A stretch of DNA of 64,000 nt from Otis tarda (taxonomy: Eukaryota; Chordata; Aves; Otidiformes; Otididae), in contig CM048557.1 of the NCBI GenBank assembly GCA_026413225.1, positions 19,880,871 through 19,944,870 of the forward strand, given 5' to 3'. Below the pieces are notes generated by a model that ran no database searches, was not told the DNA's origin, and saw only the letters and a program-made list of their open reading frames with translations. The position numbers and the translations under genes were made by a program. Positions 16,996-28,368 of this stretch are shown here, in pieces (positions within the stretch are counted from its first letter, which is position 1; the number at the start of each line of letters is the position of its first letter).

Positions 16996-18268
16996 CCTCT
17001 GTCCACAATCCTGCTGCCACCCAGCAGGCACTGCCCTGAGGAGCCACTTTGTATTTTCTTACAAGGTGGTTCTGGGGAGCTCCCAGAGATCTGGGGTGCC
17101 ATGTCCCCAGGCAGCACAGTGGCCTCTAGTGGCAACTGCTCACATCCAATCCTGGGGAAAGAAACCTGTGAAGGAATCTTGGAGGGCTGCTTGCTCCCCA
17201 GGAAAATTAGGAGCAGAGTCCAAATTGCTGGAGGAGAGGTATCCCTGGATGGGAAGTGGCTTGGTGGGGCAGGGTCCTGAGCACACCCTGTCTGCACTGA
17301 GCAGCTGCACCTGTGCCCCCTACCCATGCCCACGGTCCTGGTGACCCATTTAAGCTCAGGCCTGGGCAGCCAGTCCTGCCCTGGTCCATGGGGTGCTGGC
17401 CTGCTTGTGCTGTAGGCAGCCCATCCCCAGTGCCCTCTCCTGGAGTGACATCAGAGCTACATGGCAGCTCTGCCTCCTGGGTAGACCTCAGGTGTGGGTT
17501 GCAGACTTGTCCCTGGCCCATCTCCTGCAGCTTCAGTGTCCTACAGGTTCTGGGTCTCCTAATGATGCTCTGTGAGCAGCCTGTATACCTGAGGAAAGGT
17601 GACTTGTGCTATACTCTCTTCTATAAAGGGACACAGTTTGGGCTTTCTTTCTTCAACCTGGTCACCCATTTCTAAAAAGCTTGTAGGTCCTTTATGGCTT
17701 TGAAGTCTTTCTTCTGCTGCTGAGTTTGGCTGGAGCTACCTGAAGGACTTGTGAATACATCAGCCTCCCCAGGAAACCAAGCTGAGTGTGTCTGGTCAGG
17801 CAGAGTCTTGGGGGCTTCCTTTGGGCAGAGGTCCTGGGAGTAAATTTTAGAGACTGTCTGAGCACAGCCAAAGTTAGCATTTTTAGTGCTTTGTTTCATG
17901 CTTTCTTTAGCTCATGTGTGGGGGTAATAGCTTCATTCATTCATTCCTTTGCAGAAGAGAAAAGTCCCAGCTCCTACAGGGCAGGTAGGTGATAGCCTTC
18001 AGTGTCACAACAAGGGTGTCCTTTCTTCCTGGAGCAGCTGCAACTTTTAGCTTTGTCCTAAGACCTAAAAGACCTCATACCAGGAGCAAAAATGAGCACC
18101 ACATCTTGTATGGTAGTCTGTGCTCTCATGCAATGCTCTTGCCCCCTTTCCCTGAGGTTTGCTTGCCGCAGGTTAGGAAATCCTTCCCCCTCCACCAGAA
18201 GGTTTGCCTTCAACTGGCCCAGTCCCCTGTTCTGCTGGGAGTGAGGACTGCTGGCCTGCAGGTCATCA
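16996..18268. other. Intergenic, 3' flank of the 5'-nucleotidase gene
   Basis: No exon was recognised. This stretch should contain the 3' UTR of the minus-strand nucleotidase gene, but I found no canonical AATAAA on the minus strand close to the stop codon, so the transcript end is not defined. Confidence 0.4.
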
Positions 18269-21200
18269 TCAGCAGGAAGGGACCCAGGCAGAGGGTATGC
18301 CCACATCTTGAGCCTCCTGGATGTTATGAAGGCCATCATCAAAGAAAATGTGGGGCTGGATCTGGGTGAGAATGGGGCCCTTGGGAGCCCCGTCCATGAA
18401 GAAAGCCTCATCAATGGCCAGCCCCCACTCCCGGAGTGTCTTGATGGCTCGGACGCCCATGTCCCGGCCACTGCGGGCAGTCACCAGGTAGGTGCGGATG
18501 GGGGATTTTTCCTGGCTGAACTTCTTGCGTATCTTCCCAAGGTGCATGGCAAAAGCCTTCAGGGGACCCTGGAAGCACAGCAAAATGCTTAAGTGGGTGG
18601 GAAATAAGGAGACACCTATTCTGCCTGTACAAGCCACTTCTTCCTCTCCCGAGGTCTCTCAGGACTCTCCAGAGCAGAGGGATGCCCGTGGGATGCAGGA
18701 TTGGGCAGTACTGGGACTGATTCTGTGCACTGGGGTGCTTGGGAGGAAGGTGAGTGTTGTGGTGCTCATCCTAATTGCAAGGTGACCAGGAAGGTACATC
18801 CCAGTGAGCAGTGTCTCTGGGTCTGAGCCCTGCAGGGGCTTGCACAGCAAGAGGTCCCAGCCTACGAAAGGTGAAGCGGAGATAACCACAACCCTGGATA
18901 GCTGGGAGCTGATGCTCACTTATAGGAGACATTGGGCCAGATCCACCTCCAGTGGGACTCCAGATCAAGCCCATACCAGGAACCTAGTGGTGGATACAAA
19001 GGGACCCTGTGAGGATTTCAACTTTTTTTGGCTACTTGAGGCAAAGACCTAGCAGGAAAGATGCTTACAGTGGGTGCAGAGCCTGTGGATGCCCATCAAA
19101 GTGGGGTAGTTTGCTCACCTCTCCCATGGGCACGGCCTCCATCGCCCGCTCGTACTGCACTGCCCCCTCCAGCCCCTGCTCCCGGAAGACCTGGTCTGTC
19201 TCGTCAGAGAAGAGCACAGCGTCCCCATCAAACACCACGCGGAGTGGGGTGCTGGGGGCCTGCACCTCCTGCTGGAAGACAAGCGCTGCCGAGACCCCTG
19301 TGAGACAGAGCAAGGTGGGGCTCAGGAGGGACACCCACTCCTGGGGGCAGCTTGTGCATAGCCAGCTCCTCCCCGCGCATCTGCTGCAGCCCCATCCCAC
19401 ACCACAAATGTCAGGGTCTTCAAGCCAGGTGTCTTTCTGTGGGGGTCAGCCCAGCCTTTCAAGGGCTGTGTTGTCTCCCCATGGGGATGGACAAAACAGT
19501 GCTGCTGATCAGAGACTGATATCCGGAGAAACAATCAGTTTGCTAAGAGATCATGGGTGGCTGTGTAGGCATGAGCAGCCCTCCTCCTGGGGCTCAGTCA
19601 CCCTGCCAAGCCTGGCTTAAATGCCCAGATTTAGCACTCTGTGCTGTGAGTAATAGAGACTGGCACCTCCACTTGATTGGGGTAATTGGCTTAATTACAG
19701 GTCTCTTCCTACATGCTGCTCCCTGCCCGCCCTCATCCGTGGACCGAGGCCCCCAGATGAGACACTTGTTAGAGCAATGATGCTCTTCAAGAAGGCTCCA
19801 GGAATGTGCTGGGTAGTGAAGGAAAGCCTGGGCTGCAGATGGCTTGCTCCTGACCTTGAATAGCCTTGGCCACCTGATGTGCTCATACCCAAGCAAATTA
19901 ATAAGGAGGCGATTAACCCCATTAGAGCTGTTGGGGAGACTGCACTCCCTCTGATCCAGCTCAAGCATGTGCTTACATCTATCACTGACTACATGATAAC
20001 TGCATGTACCAAGAAAGCAATTTTCTATAGCATCCTCCCAAAGCCCTGGGAATTGCTGATACACTCTGTGATCCAGGGAGCAGCAACAGGCAGTGTCTTT
20101 CGTTAGAAAGGCTTAAATGTCAGGCAGGGAGTGATTAGCCCACAGCACAGCTATGGCCAGAATTATGCAGAAAGCACTAGGGGCCTTGTGAAGGCACCTG
20201 AGAAACCCCTGGTGTGTTTGCAGGCTACAGGTGGGGACAGAAGAGGAGACTGAACTGTCCAGGACTATACTGGTAATCAATGTGCCATTCATGCCTTCAT
20301 GGGCTCTGGTATTTCTTCTTGGTACTGGGCTGCTTGGGAAAAGCGTGGAGGGTTTGGGGATGTGGGATGGAGGGGAGAACGCACCTCTCCGAAGGGCATT
20401 GCAGACATCTATCCTGTCAGCTGAGAGGAAAAGCTTGACCCCGTGGGACTTCAGATACTGTGTGGAGTCCTCGTCGCTGACAAAGCAGAACTTGGAGATC
20501 TCCAGCCCTTCAAGTCAGGGGATGCGAGCAAAGTCTGTTATGGGGCAATACCTTCCTCGCAGCCACCCCTCCTCCCCTCCTGGAGTGTCAATGTGCTTTG
20601 CTGCAGAGCTCAGGGCAATTAATTTCCCAGTGCTATGTGGGGAACCTGCCCCTGTTCTTGCTGCATCTTCTTGCCCCGCTGCTCCTACAAAACTGCAGAG
20701 TGCAGTTAAATATTCCCTTCCTTCCGCCCTTAAATGAGCCTTCTTGACAGCACTTTGGAATTTAGTGGTTTTTTTTTGTTGTTGTTTGTTTCTTTTTTTT
20801 TAAGAAGTGTGTTTCTTTGGTGGCTGCCTGAGGATGCCCAGGCTGAGCAAAGTGCTGCCAGACCCCCTGGTGCAAAGGATATGGCCAAAGGGAGCTGGGC
20901 TCTGCCAAGGAGCCTGAACCCTGGGTGTGCTCTGGCACCCTGGCCAAGCTGCATGGCGCTGGCAAGAATTAGGCTTGCTTTCAAAAGAACCCCTTCCCTT
21001 TGTGTCCCCTGGTTCTCTGTTTGCCACTGATGCTCCACTGTGGTGCCTCTTCTGCTTTGCAGCCTCCCAGGGGAAGCAGACAGCCCCGGGGATGGGGTCC
21101 CCCTTACCGTAGTGCTTGGCGCTGTTGATGATGCGCACGCCACTCTCCGGGCTGTTGTTGGAGAGCACCAGGATGTCAAAGAGGCCCTTCTCTGCCGGGT

Positions 21201-22542
21201 TGCTCTCCAGGATCTTCTCATTCACATACTGCACTGCCTATAAAGAGATGAGACTCTTTTGGAGGAGTAAGACTGTGACAGCTTTGCCAGGGCTCCTTCG
21301 CAATTAAGGTTAGTGGTTTGTGCTGCATCTGTCAGCTATGGCAAGGAAAGCCAGACAGAGCAATCATCCTGCAAAAGCCATTGCCAGGAGGGCAGGATAC
21401 CCCACCAGAGGGAGGTGGATATGTGGGCCTGGTGCAGAGCACAGGTCTTGATGCCCTGCAGTGAGGCCAAGAGGACAGGACAGGCATATCTGCACCCTGT
21501 GATGGGAGCTGAGACCTAAAACCAGGAAAGCTAAGCTTTCACTACATCCTGCTAGTGTTTACATGTGCCCCTGGCCAGGTATGTGGCTCACCTGGATGAA
21601 AGCAAAGGCTGTGCCTGGTGGCAGGGGTTTGTCCTGGTTGGCCTGCTGGTGCCTTGCATACTCCTCCTTGCCCTTCTCCAGGTAGAGTTTGTGCTCCTCC
21701 TCCAGGTTGAAGATAGCTCTGGTGGTCACCGCGATGACCAGTGCCTCACTAGGGTCTTTCTGCAGGACAGAGAGGAAAGAGGGGTTGGGTGACAGCAAAG
21801 AAGGAGCTTGGGGAGGTGGGGTGAGCAGAGGGACACAAGGGTCAGTTGATCAGGGTGGTGGGGTTGAGTGTTGGAGCCATCACCCATGTGTTAAAGTTCC
21901 TGATGCCCAAGGTCCTTTGGAGAATTACCAAGCCCAATCTTCATCTTCAGGCCAAGGCAAGGATGTGGCAGGCAGTTGTGAAACCTGAACCTGTCTGGTA
22001 AGTGCCATATGCTCTGAGGATAGCTGGCACCAGAGAAGATTGCTTCATAATTTTGATGTTTGTGGGCACAGCACAGCCATGGTCACCTATTTGTGCTGAG
22101 CTGCTGCTCAGCACAAACTAGCTTTCTCTGCACGTACTGGTGGTTTTACCCTTCATTTCTGTCTGTCCTGGAGAGTCTAATAAAGTCTCTATAGATGTAT
22201 AGAAGCTGCTCCTTTCTCCCTAGCTGCTCTGAAATTTAAGTGTGAGCAAATGTACCTGTCCTGCCCATGCAACTGGAGGTTCAGTCCTGCAACTTCCTCC
22301 CATGTGGAAATCCTATGGACCTCACTGAGACCAGGAGCCCAGCAGCCCTGGGACAGGCCACTACTGCTGAAACCTAGGCACAAGCAATTCAGGCCACCAC
22401 AGCTCCAGGTTGCAGTGTGTCCTCTTCTGCAGTGGCATTGCAAAATTCGCTTTAGAAATACAGGATGTGTTTTGTTTTGTAATGAACAACCTTTTACCTG
22501 TTTCACATCGGCGTTTATGACTGTGCTTTCAGGCTCTGCCAT
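18269..22542 (-). CDS. Cytosolic 5'-nucleotidase 1A-like protein (complete, six coding exons)
   Basis: Predicted cytosolic IMP/AMP 5'-nucleotidase of the NT5C1 family (HAD-like fold), which hydrolyses AMP to adenosine. Minus-strand exons: 22542-22498, 21759-21592, 21237-21108, 20507-20385, 19297-19119 and 18568-18269. All have GT-AG junctions and compatible phases (945 nt, 314 residues plus stop). Family landmarks: VIAVTTRAIFNLEEE near residue 79, DILVLSNN near 92, the nucleophile motif FDGDAVLFSDE (Asp179, Asp181), TYLVTARS (241-248), GAPKGP (Lys278) and IFFDDG (Asp292, Asp293). Human NT5C1A is about 368 residues; the difference is mainly a short N-terminus, here MAEPESTVINADVKQ. The exon 4 acceptor (TTGAAG) has a weak pyrimidine tract but is the only junction that keeps the frame. 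NT5C1A versus NT5C1B orthology is not settled by eye, so no symbol is given. Confidence 0.9.
22090..22117. repeat. Perfect hairpin, 12-bp stem, 4-nt loop
   Basis: TTTGTGCTGAGC and its reverse complement GCTCAGCACAAA are separated by TGCT, in the nucleotidase intron between the first two coding exons. The stem is too short for a microRNA precursor. Confidence 0.9.
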
Positions 22543-24360
22543 CTTCGACTTCCAGCCTCAAAGAGAAAATAAACAATTAAACTGGTGCATTATAATACAG
22601 CTGATCTAGAGAGGGGGAAGAGTGGAAAAGAAAGGGGATATCCTACCCACCAAGTGGAGCAGCCCAAATGAACCTGCTTCTGCTGACAACAGCTCTGCTC
22701 TGAGGAACCCTGGTCTAATAGTTCCAATTAATTATGATGAAGTGGCTTTTCAATCAGATTGCTGCTTTCCCCCCACCCCAAAAATATTTTTCTCCAGGGA
22801 AAACTGCTGAAAGCGGTTGTGAAGCTCTTCCCAGCAAAATAAGTTGGTCTTTATGCATCTTAAGTAGGGCTTGGAGATTGATTGGAGCTAAAAAGCCAAA
22901 ATAGGTCAGAGCTTATGGGTCAGCTCCCAGTTCACATCCTTATTGCCTTTCTTGCTATTTTTTTTTTTGTTTGAATGGTGAATTTATGTCCACAAATAAG
23001 CAAGTTCACTGTGTGAGCAGCTCATTTGCAGCTGTAAAAGGGCTGAGTAAGCAGAGATGTGTGGTGAGGGCTTGGGTGGGTGCAGGATAGGATCCTGCTG
23101 ATGGGGCTGGTCTGCTCCTCCGCAGCCCTCTGAGCCAGCCAGCTCCTACACTAAACGTCTCTGTGCAGGCTGGGCTAACCTAGCTCTGGCAGATGAAAGT
23201 CATGAAGGGGTTGCATGGTCTGCCTGTGCCTCGCAGCTAAATAAGAAATCGCATTTATTTTTGTACACCCAAAGGCTGTGGTTTCTGTACAGCATGCTGT
23301 ACACTTCATTTCTATGCACTAGTCAGTGTTAGAAGTGGACTTTTAGGATTCAGCCTCTGGGATGGGAACAGTTCCCATTCCCACTGAGGGGCATCCCACA
23401 GGGGTTATTTTCACCCAGCAGCTCTCGCAAGCAAGCTGTGGGGTTTCTCTGGAGAGCAGAGGCAGCAATGAGGTCTCTGCACAGTCATGCTGGGAATGGC
23501 AGGAGAGTTAAAATCTCATTTAGTAGTTCATGCCCTTCCTGAACAGCCCCCCTACCAGTTGGGGGGCTGTGCAAGCATAGACTAAAGCCGGCATGCAGTG
23601 TAAAAGGGGAAGTCAGGGTCTCTGGGGAGACCTTTCTTTTGCCCCAATTTTAATTCATCTTTATCATTCAGAGTCTGTGCAAAGTGTTGCCTGGGCTGGT
23701 AGGAAATGCACCTGGCTGATGCACCTCCAGCCCCAAGAGCCGGAGCCTTGTCATGGGGGGTTCAATATTTGCATGTGCGCTCCCCAACTGCCCCTGGGGT
23801 GGAAAGCCTTGCTGGCAGGGCTCTGTCCCAGCCAGGGGGTGCCTGAAAAGCCAGGAGATGCTGAGCATCCCCCGGCTTCTTCCACCTGTAACGTATGCTG
23901 GGAAGGGGTCTTCTCCCACAGAGCAGGGCAGAGGGTGGCAACCGCTAGCTGAGCAGGGAGAAGCTTTCCTCCGACCACACTTCAGCCAAGCACTTTTAGA
24001 AAAGTGAAAATGAAGTGAAAGGAGGCAAAGGAGCTGAGCAGCCCTTCCTGGAGGGAGAACACCTCCTCTGATTTCCACTCTGTCCTTCCAAGTGCTGCAA
24101 ACTGAGCCTGACTTCTCCTTCCCATCTCCCTGCCTCTAATAACGGCAGTGTTGTTTACATACAGATGTGTGTAAACATGCACATGTCTCCGCTGCGAGCA
24201 CCCCCCCGCCCCATGCACACAACACCAGACACGCAGGAAAGCATTTCAGGCGGATGCTTGCTGATCCCCGCCGCTCATCCCCCAGCTGCGTAGCACAGAG
24301 CAGCTATCACCCCACTGCGCGCTGACAGGCTTCTGCTAGAGAGAAAAAGCCCAAACTCAC
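22543..24360 (-). other. Inferred 5' UTR intron of the 5'-nucleotidase gene
   Basis: On the minus strand a donor ACG/GTGAGTTT at 24360-24359 follows a TATA-driven exon. An acceptor TTTCTCTTTGAG lies 14 nt before the ATG at 22542. The intervening sequence holds an 18-bp palindrome (23286-23303) and an 8-bp-stem C/G hairpin (23545-23568), and no recognised exon. The intron is an inference from splice signals. Confidence 0.5.
23286..23303. repeat. Perfect 18-bp palindrome TGTACAGCATGCTGTACA
   Basis: The sequence equals its own reverse complement with no spacer. It lies about 740 bp upstream of the nucleotidase start codon, within the inferred 5' UTR intron. It contains two TGTACA half-sites. 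Confidence 0.95.
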
Positions 24361-24440
24361 CGTGACCTCTGCCTCTGCTCCCCAGTGCAGCCTGTCCAGC
24401 CGCAGCATCCAAACTTCGCCCGAGATGCTGCCGTTTATAT
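24361..24440 (-). promoter_or_regulatory. TATA promoter and first non-coding exon of the 5'-nucleotidase gene (inferred)
   Basis: On the minus strand ATATAAA lies at 24440-24434. About 75 nt further on is a consensus splice donor (ACG/GTGAGT at 24360). A start site 25-30 nt after the TATA box would give a first exon of roughly 45-50 nt. An ATG between them opens a short frame (MLRLDRLHWGAEAEVT) that would be out of frame with the main start if the TTTGAG acceptor is used; it could be a small upstream ORF. Not confirmed by transcript data. Confidence 0.5.
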
Positions 24441-27400
24441 TTCCCCCTGCCCGCGCTGGCAGGAAGGAAGCGGAGGCCGGGCTGGGGTGCAGCTCTGCTC
24501 CCCGGCGTGCTGGGATTTGTAGGCAGCCCGCTGGGTTGGCGTCGTGCCCGGGCCTGACTGCATTTCCCAGCCGGCGCCGCACAGGCGGCTCACGGCCGAC
24601 CAGGCCTCAGCCATGGCCGCATCCACACTCTGGGGAAGAGGCTCAGCCCTGGGGAAGGGGCTCAGCCCTGTCCTGGTTTTCAGGCTCCCTCGGAGCTTGC
24701 GCTCAGTCATTGCTCGCTGCCTGCGAGCGCTGCAGCCGTGTCTGTTTCTGTAGCCGAGGTATTGATAGCGTGCCTGCAGACCTCCCGTTTCCCACCCCTC
24801 GAATACATAACAGTTGTGATTTTGGCTGAAAATACAGGGGTGCCTGGTCAAGAGCAGCTTGCAGCATGTGCCGGCAGATGCAGGGAGAAAGCCTGGTGTA
24901 GAGCATGGCAGGGAGCAGCGGGGGCTCACGTCATTGGCAATTTTACTGTAACGGTTTTGGGTCCGTTTTCTCTTCTTTTCTGAAAGCTGCCTCTTACATA
25001 CTTCCCTGAGAGGGGGTGATTTTTTGGCTGGGATCTTGCTTTTCCAGGTGGGCTGTGTGGCGCCCAGCCCTGTGAGGCTCGTGCTGCTGGGGTATTTCAA
25101 CACCCTATTTCTGCCCAAAGAGTGAGATTTGGTAGGGGGTGGGGGACTGACACAGAGGACCGGCTGCTGTCCTGGAGCTTTTCCCTTGCACAGCCAGGGC
25201 AAGTCCCTGCCCCGCTGCTGGAAGATGGCCCGGAGCAGCAGCTTCCCCAGCCTGGCTCCTGCCAAAGGAGACCAAACTCACCTGCGTTGAGGCCAAGCAG
25301 CCATCCCCCTGTGTGGGACCAGGGTATCACCAGCACCACCAAACCTCCTCCCAAAGTGCAAGGCTGCAACAGGGGTTCTGCGCAGCTCGGCTTCACTGAG
25401 ATGCTTGTCCCTAGCAAACAGCCTGTCAAAAATGCTACAGGTACGCTCAGCTTTTAGCATGCATATGCAAACCTCCTTTCCCTGACTGATTTTACTGGGC
25501 ATGTTCCCTTTTCCCTCTGTCCCCCTTATGCATTTCTCCTGTGCATCCTCTGTGAATGCCAGTTTGGAGGAAAAAGTGTTTTGGCATCTATTTCCCTCCT
25601 AGAGTTTTGCTGTAGCATCATTCCCACAGCATCTCCTGCTCCTGCAGATGATGCTTCTCGTCTCCTTCTGAGCAGCAGGAGTGCAGGGTGCTTGCAAGAG
25701 GGGCCATGTTTTGGGTGGCTGAGGGGCAGCCCTGGCACCTCTTCCATGGCCAGGCACCCAGTGTGGCAAGGCCTCGGTGGCCATGTGAAAATCTGGCAGG
25801 ACCAGTGAGCCAGGGTGGCCAGTGAGAGCTGGGATGAGTCTGGTTTCCAGGGCCTCTCCCTGCATGTCCGCATCAGCCATCAGGCACTGCGGTACTGCTC
25901 CCTGCTTCCGGCACTGCCCCAGATTTCTCCAGTGACAAGGTGGGTTTTGGGCTGACTTTGCTGAATTGGCAGCAAGGGAGGAAGTGTGCAAGCTTAAATT
26001 TAATGCAACAGGGATGCTGGTGAAATTGCTCCTGGCTGAGTGCCTGGTACTGCTCCCATTGGCGCTGGGGGATGGAGCCACCCAAGCAGTATCCCCTTGC
26101 CCCATCTGTCCTTCCTACCATGTTGGAGCAGAGAATCCCTGCTCATCCTCACCCCTGTCTGCATTTCCTGGGCCCTCGCATGGTGCATTAAACCACAGTG
26201 TGTCCCTGGGGGCCAACGAGCTGGGCTCGTGCAGAGCTCACCAGAGATGGATGCAGCCATGCACCTATTTTCTTGCAAGTATCTGTCTCCTTGCGCTAAG
26301 TGCCTGCAGCCACACGGTCCAGCCTACCATCACTGCAGGGATAATTTGAAGAAGCAAATTTGCAGAGCTGGGCAGTGATGTGCTTGCCGGCTTTGCGCAG
26401 GCAGGAGGGCAGGTTTTGCTTCCTGGTCCGGCAGGGAGTTCCCCGCTGACTTTTTGCCTGCTTGAGCACTTCTTGGCTCAGTGGCGAGGTGGGGCCGACG
26501 GAGCTGCTGGGGCCGCCCGGTTCCTGGGCTGGCAAAGCAGACTTTCCAGTTTTGGCCGTGCAGTGCAGCCACCATCCCTGCTGCACCCTCAGCTCTGTGC
26601 CTGGCGGGGTCCCATCTCACCCCGCAGCATGGCCCTGCTATGCGCGGCAGCTGGGCCCAGAGCCCACGCAGCGGGGAAGGCAGACTGAGGCTGGGAAAGA
26701 GACGCGTCGGTAAGTCTGATTTCGGGACCCCAGTTAGCACAGGGTGGGAGCGAGAAGCAGGGCTCCTCCAGTCCATTTTCCAGGACCAGGGATGCTCGAT
26801 GCTCCCTGCAGAGCCCACCTAGGCTGCACTGCCTCTCCCAGACCGCAGGAGGGCTGTGTCCGTTGTTCCCAAAGTAGCGGCTCAGGTCACCTCATGGGGT
26901 TGGGATAAGTTTTTTTTTTGAACGAGGACCAATGTCAGACTAATGTGACACAGCCCATGGGGGTCTGGCAAGGAAAAAGTCCTGAGACACCTAATTCTGT
27001 GGTGGCTGGGTGCCTGCTTGCCCATGCTCTTGTACCCACCCACTGCCACAGCCCAAAGCTGCAGTCCGGTGCCTCCTAAATACCACAGGCATGTCACCCA
27101 CCACCGATTTCCGTGTGTGGGGACAGGACAAACTGATGATTAAAGCTGTTGGTGGTAAGGCTGCAAGCGGAGCTTGGTGTGTGACGGCACAGATGTTCCA
27201 AGTGGCCCTGGGCAAGTCACTTAACCTGCTCCTCACAGCCCCAGCGATGATGCCGCAAGGAGGACGGCAATTCCCATGTCCCTCCAGCCCTATGCCTGCA
27301 CGTGGCAAAGGCCGCTCTTGGAAAAATTAAAGGCTTTTGCTGCCGTCATGGGCTCAGCGAAGGGAAGCACAGAGGTGGTTTCTCCCTGGGAGGATGCCCG

Positions 27401-28351
27401 TGGAAGGAGTCACGGCCCTGTGGGGCAGGCAGAACGTGGGCACAGCGCAGGCAGAGTGAAGTGGTGTTGGCTGCTTGAGGAGGTACCCGCTCGGACGCTG
27501 GGCAGGCGGCTGGAGCAGCCAAGGCAAACAGGCACATACTTGCCAGCCTCCGTCACGGCACTGGGGCTGGGTGCCGCCAGCGCTGTGACAACTGCAGACC
27601 CGCTTGCCGCACAGCCAGGCTCCTGGCGCATCTCTCCTGCTGCTGCTCCTCATCCAAAAGGAGGCAAGAAGGAAATTTTGTCTACGAGGAAGCATTCATG
27701 CTAAAATAAGAGACTTGCTATGGGGAGAGCAGCGGTGAAAAACCATTCTGCTTTAAATTTGAAGCCTTCTCCTCTGCTACGTCAGCGTTGCCACGTGCAC
27801 AGGTCGGGCTTACGCAAAGTTTCTGAGCCAGCGTGACCCCAGCCTGGTGGCACCATTGCCACCTGCAACACAGGCACCAGCCCCGCTGCAAGCCCAAGAG
27901 GAAACCCTCCCATTCCTCAGCCCTGTGAAAAGAGGGGAAAAGTAGCCAAAAAAAGGGTGTTAGCTAATGGTGGGGCTTGCCTGGGGCTGGGCAAACCCTT
28001 CAGCTCAGGCTGTCTCACCAGGGAGGAGCCAGCACAAAACAGCTCTTGGGATTTTTTTCCCCTACAGATTCTTCTTCTCAAAAATAAAGGAAACCTCCCT
28101 AACCTAGCCCCTCCTGTTTCGAAAGGTAGGCTTGCAAAGGTATGAATGAGGAGGCTGCAGGAGAGGGGCTGGCTGGCACCACTCCCTGCTGCTCCATTTC
28201 ATACCTCATTGCCAAAGTGGCCAAGCCCTAAAGTCTTACTCTGGGCTCTGTGTTTTAATTGTATTTGCTTTCATTAGAGCCTTGGGCCACCGGCAGCACA
28301 CATGCTACTGGAAAGGAAATCTCCACCCTGTTAATTTTGCTTTCATCCCAG
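24441..28351. other. Divergent intergenic region between the 5'-nucleotidase gene and SYT8
   Basis: About 3.9 kb separates the two genes, which are transcribed away from each other. No exon was recognised. An ancient-SINE-like fragment lies at about 27203-27237. The SYT8 promoter must lie here or just downstream, but no TATA box at a supported distance was identified. Confidence 0.45.
27203..27237 (+). repeat. MIR-like ancient SINE fragment
   Basis: Contains CTGGGCAAGTCACTTAACCT, nearly identical to the conserved part of MIR-family SINEs. The flanks are too diverged to follow. Assignment is from motif memory only. Confidence 0.45.
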
Positions 28352-28368
28352 GTCACTCCAGCTTAGCC

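Noticed and set aside
22090..22117. Possible microRNA precursor
   Set aside because: The stem is 12 bp and the arms do not extend; a precursor needs about 30 bp of pairing.
23545..23568. AGCCCCCC/GGGGGGCT hairpin
   Set aside because: The low-complexity C and G runs explain it.
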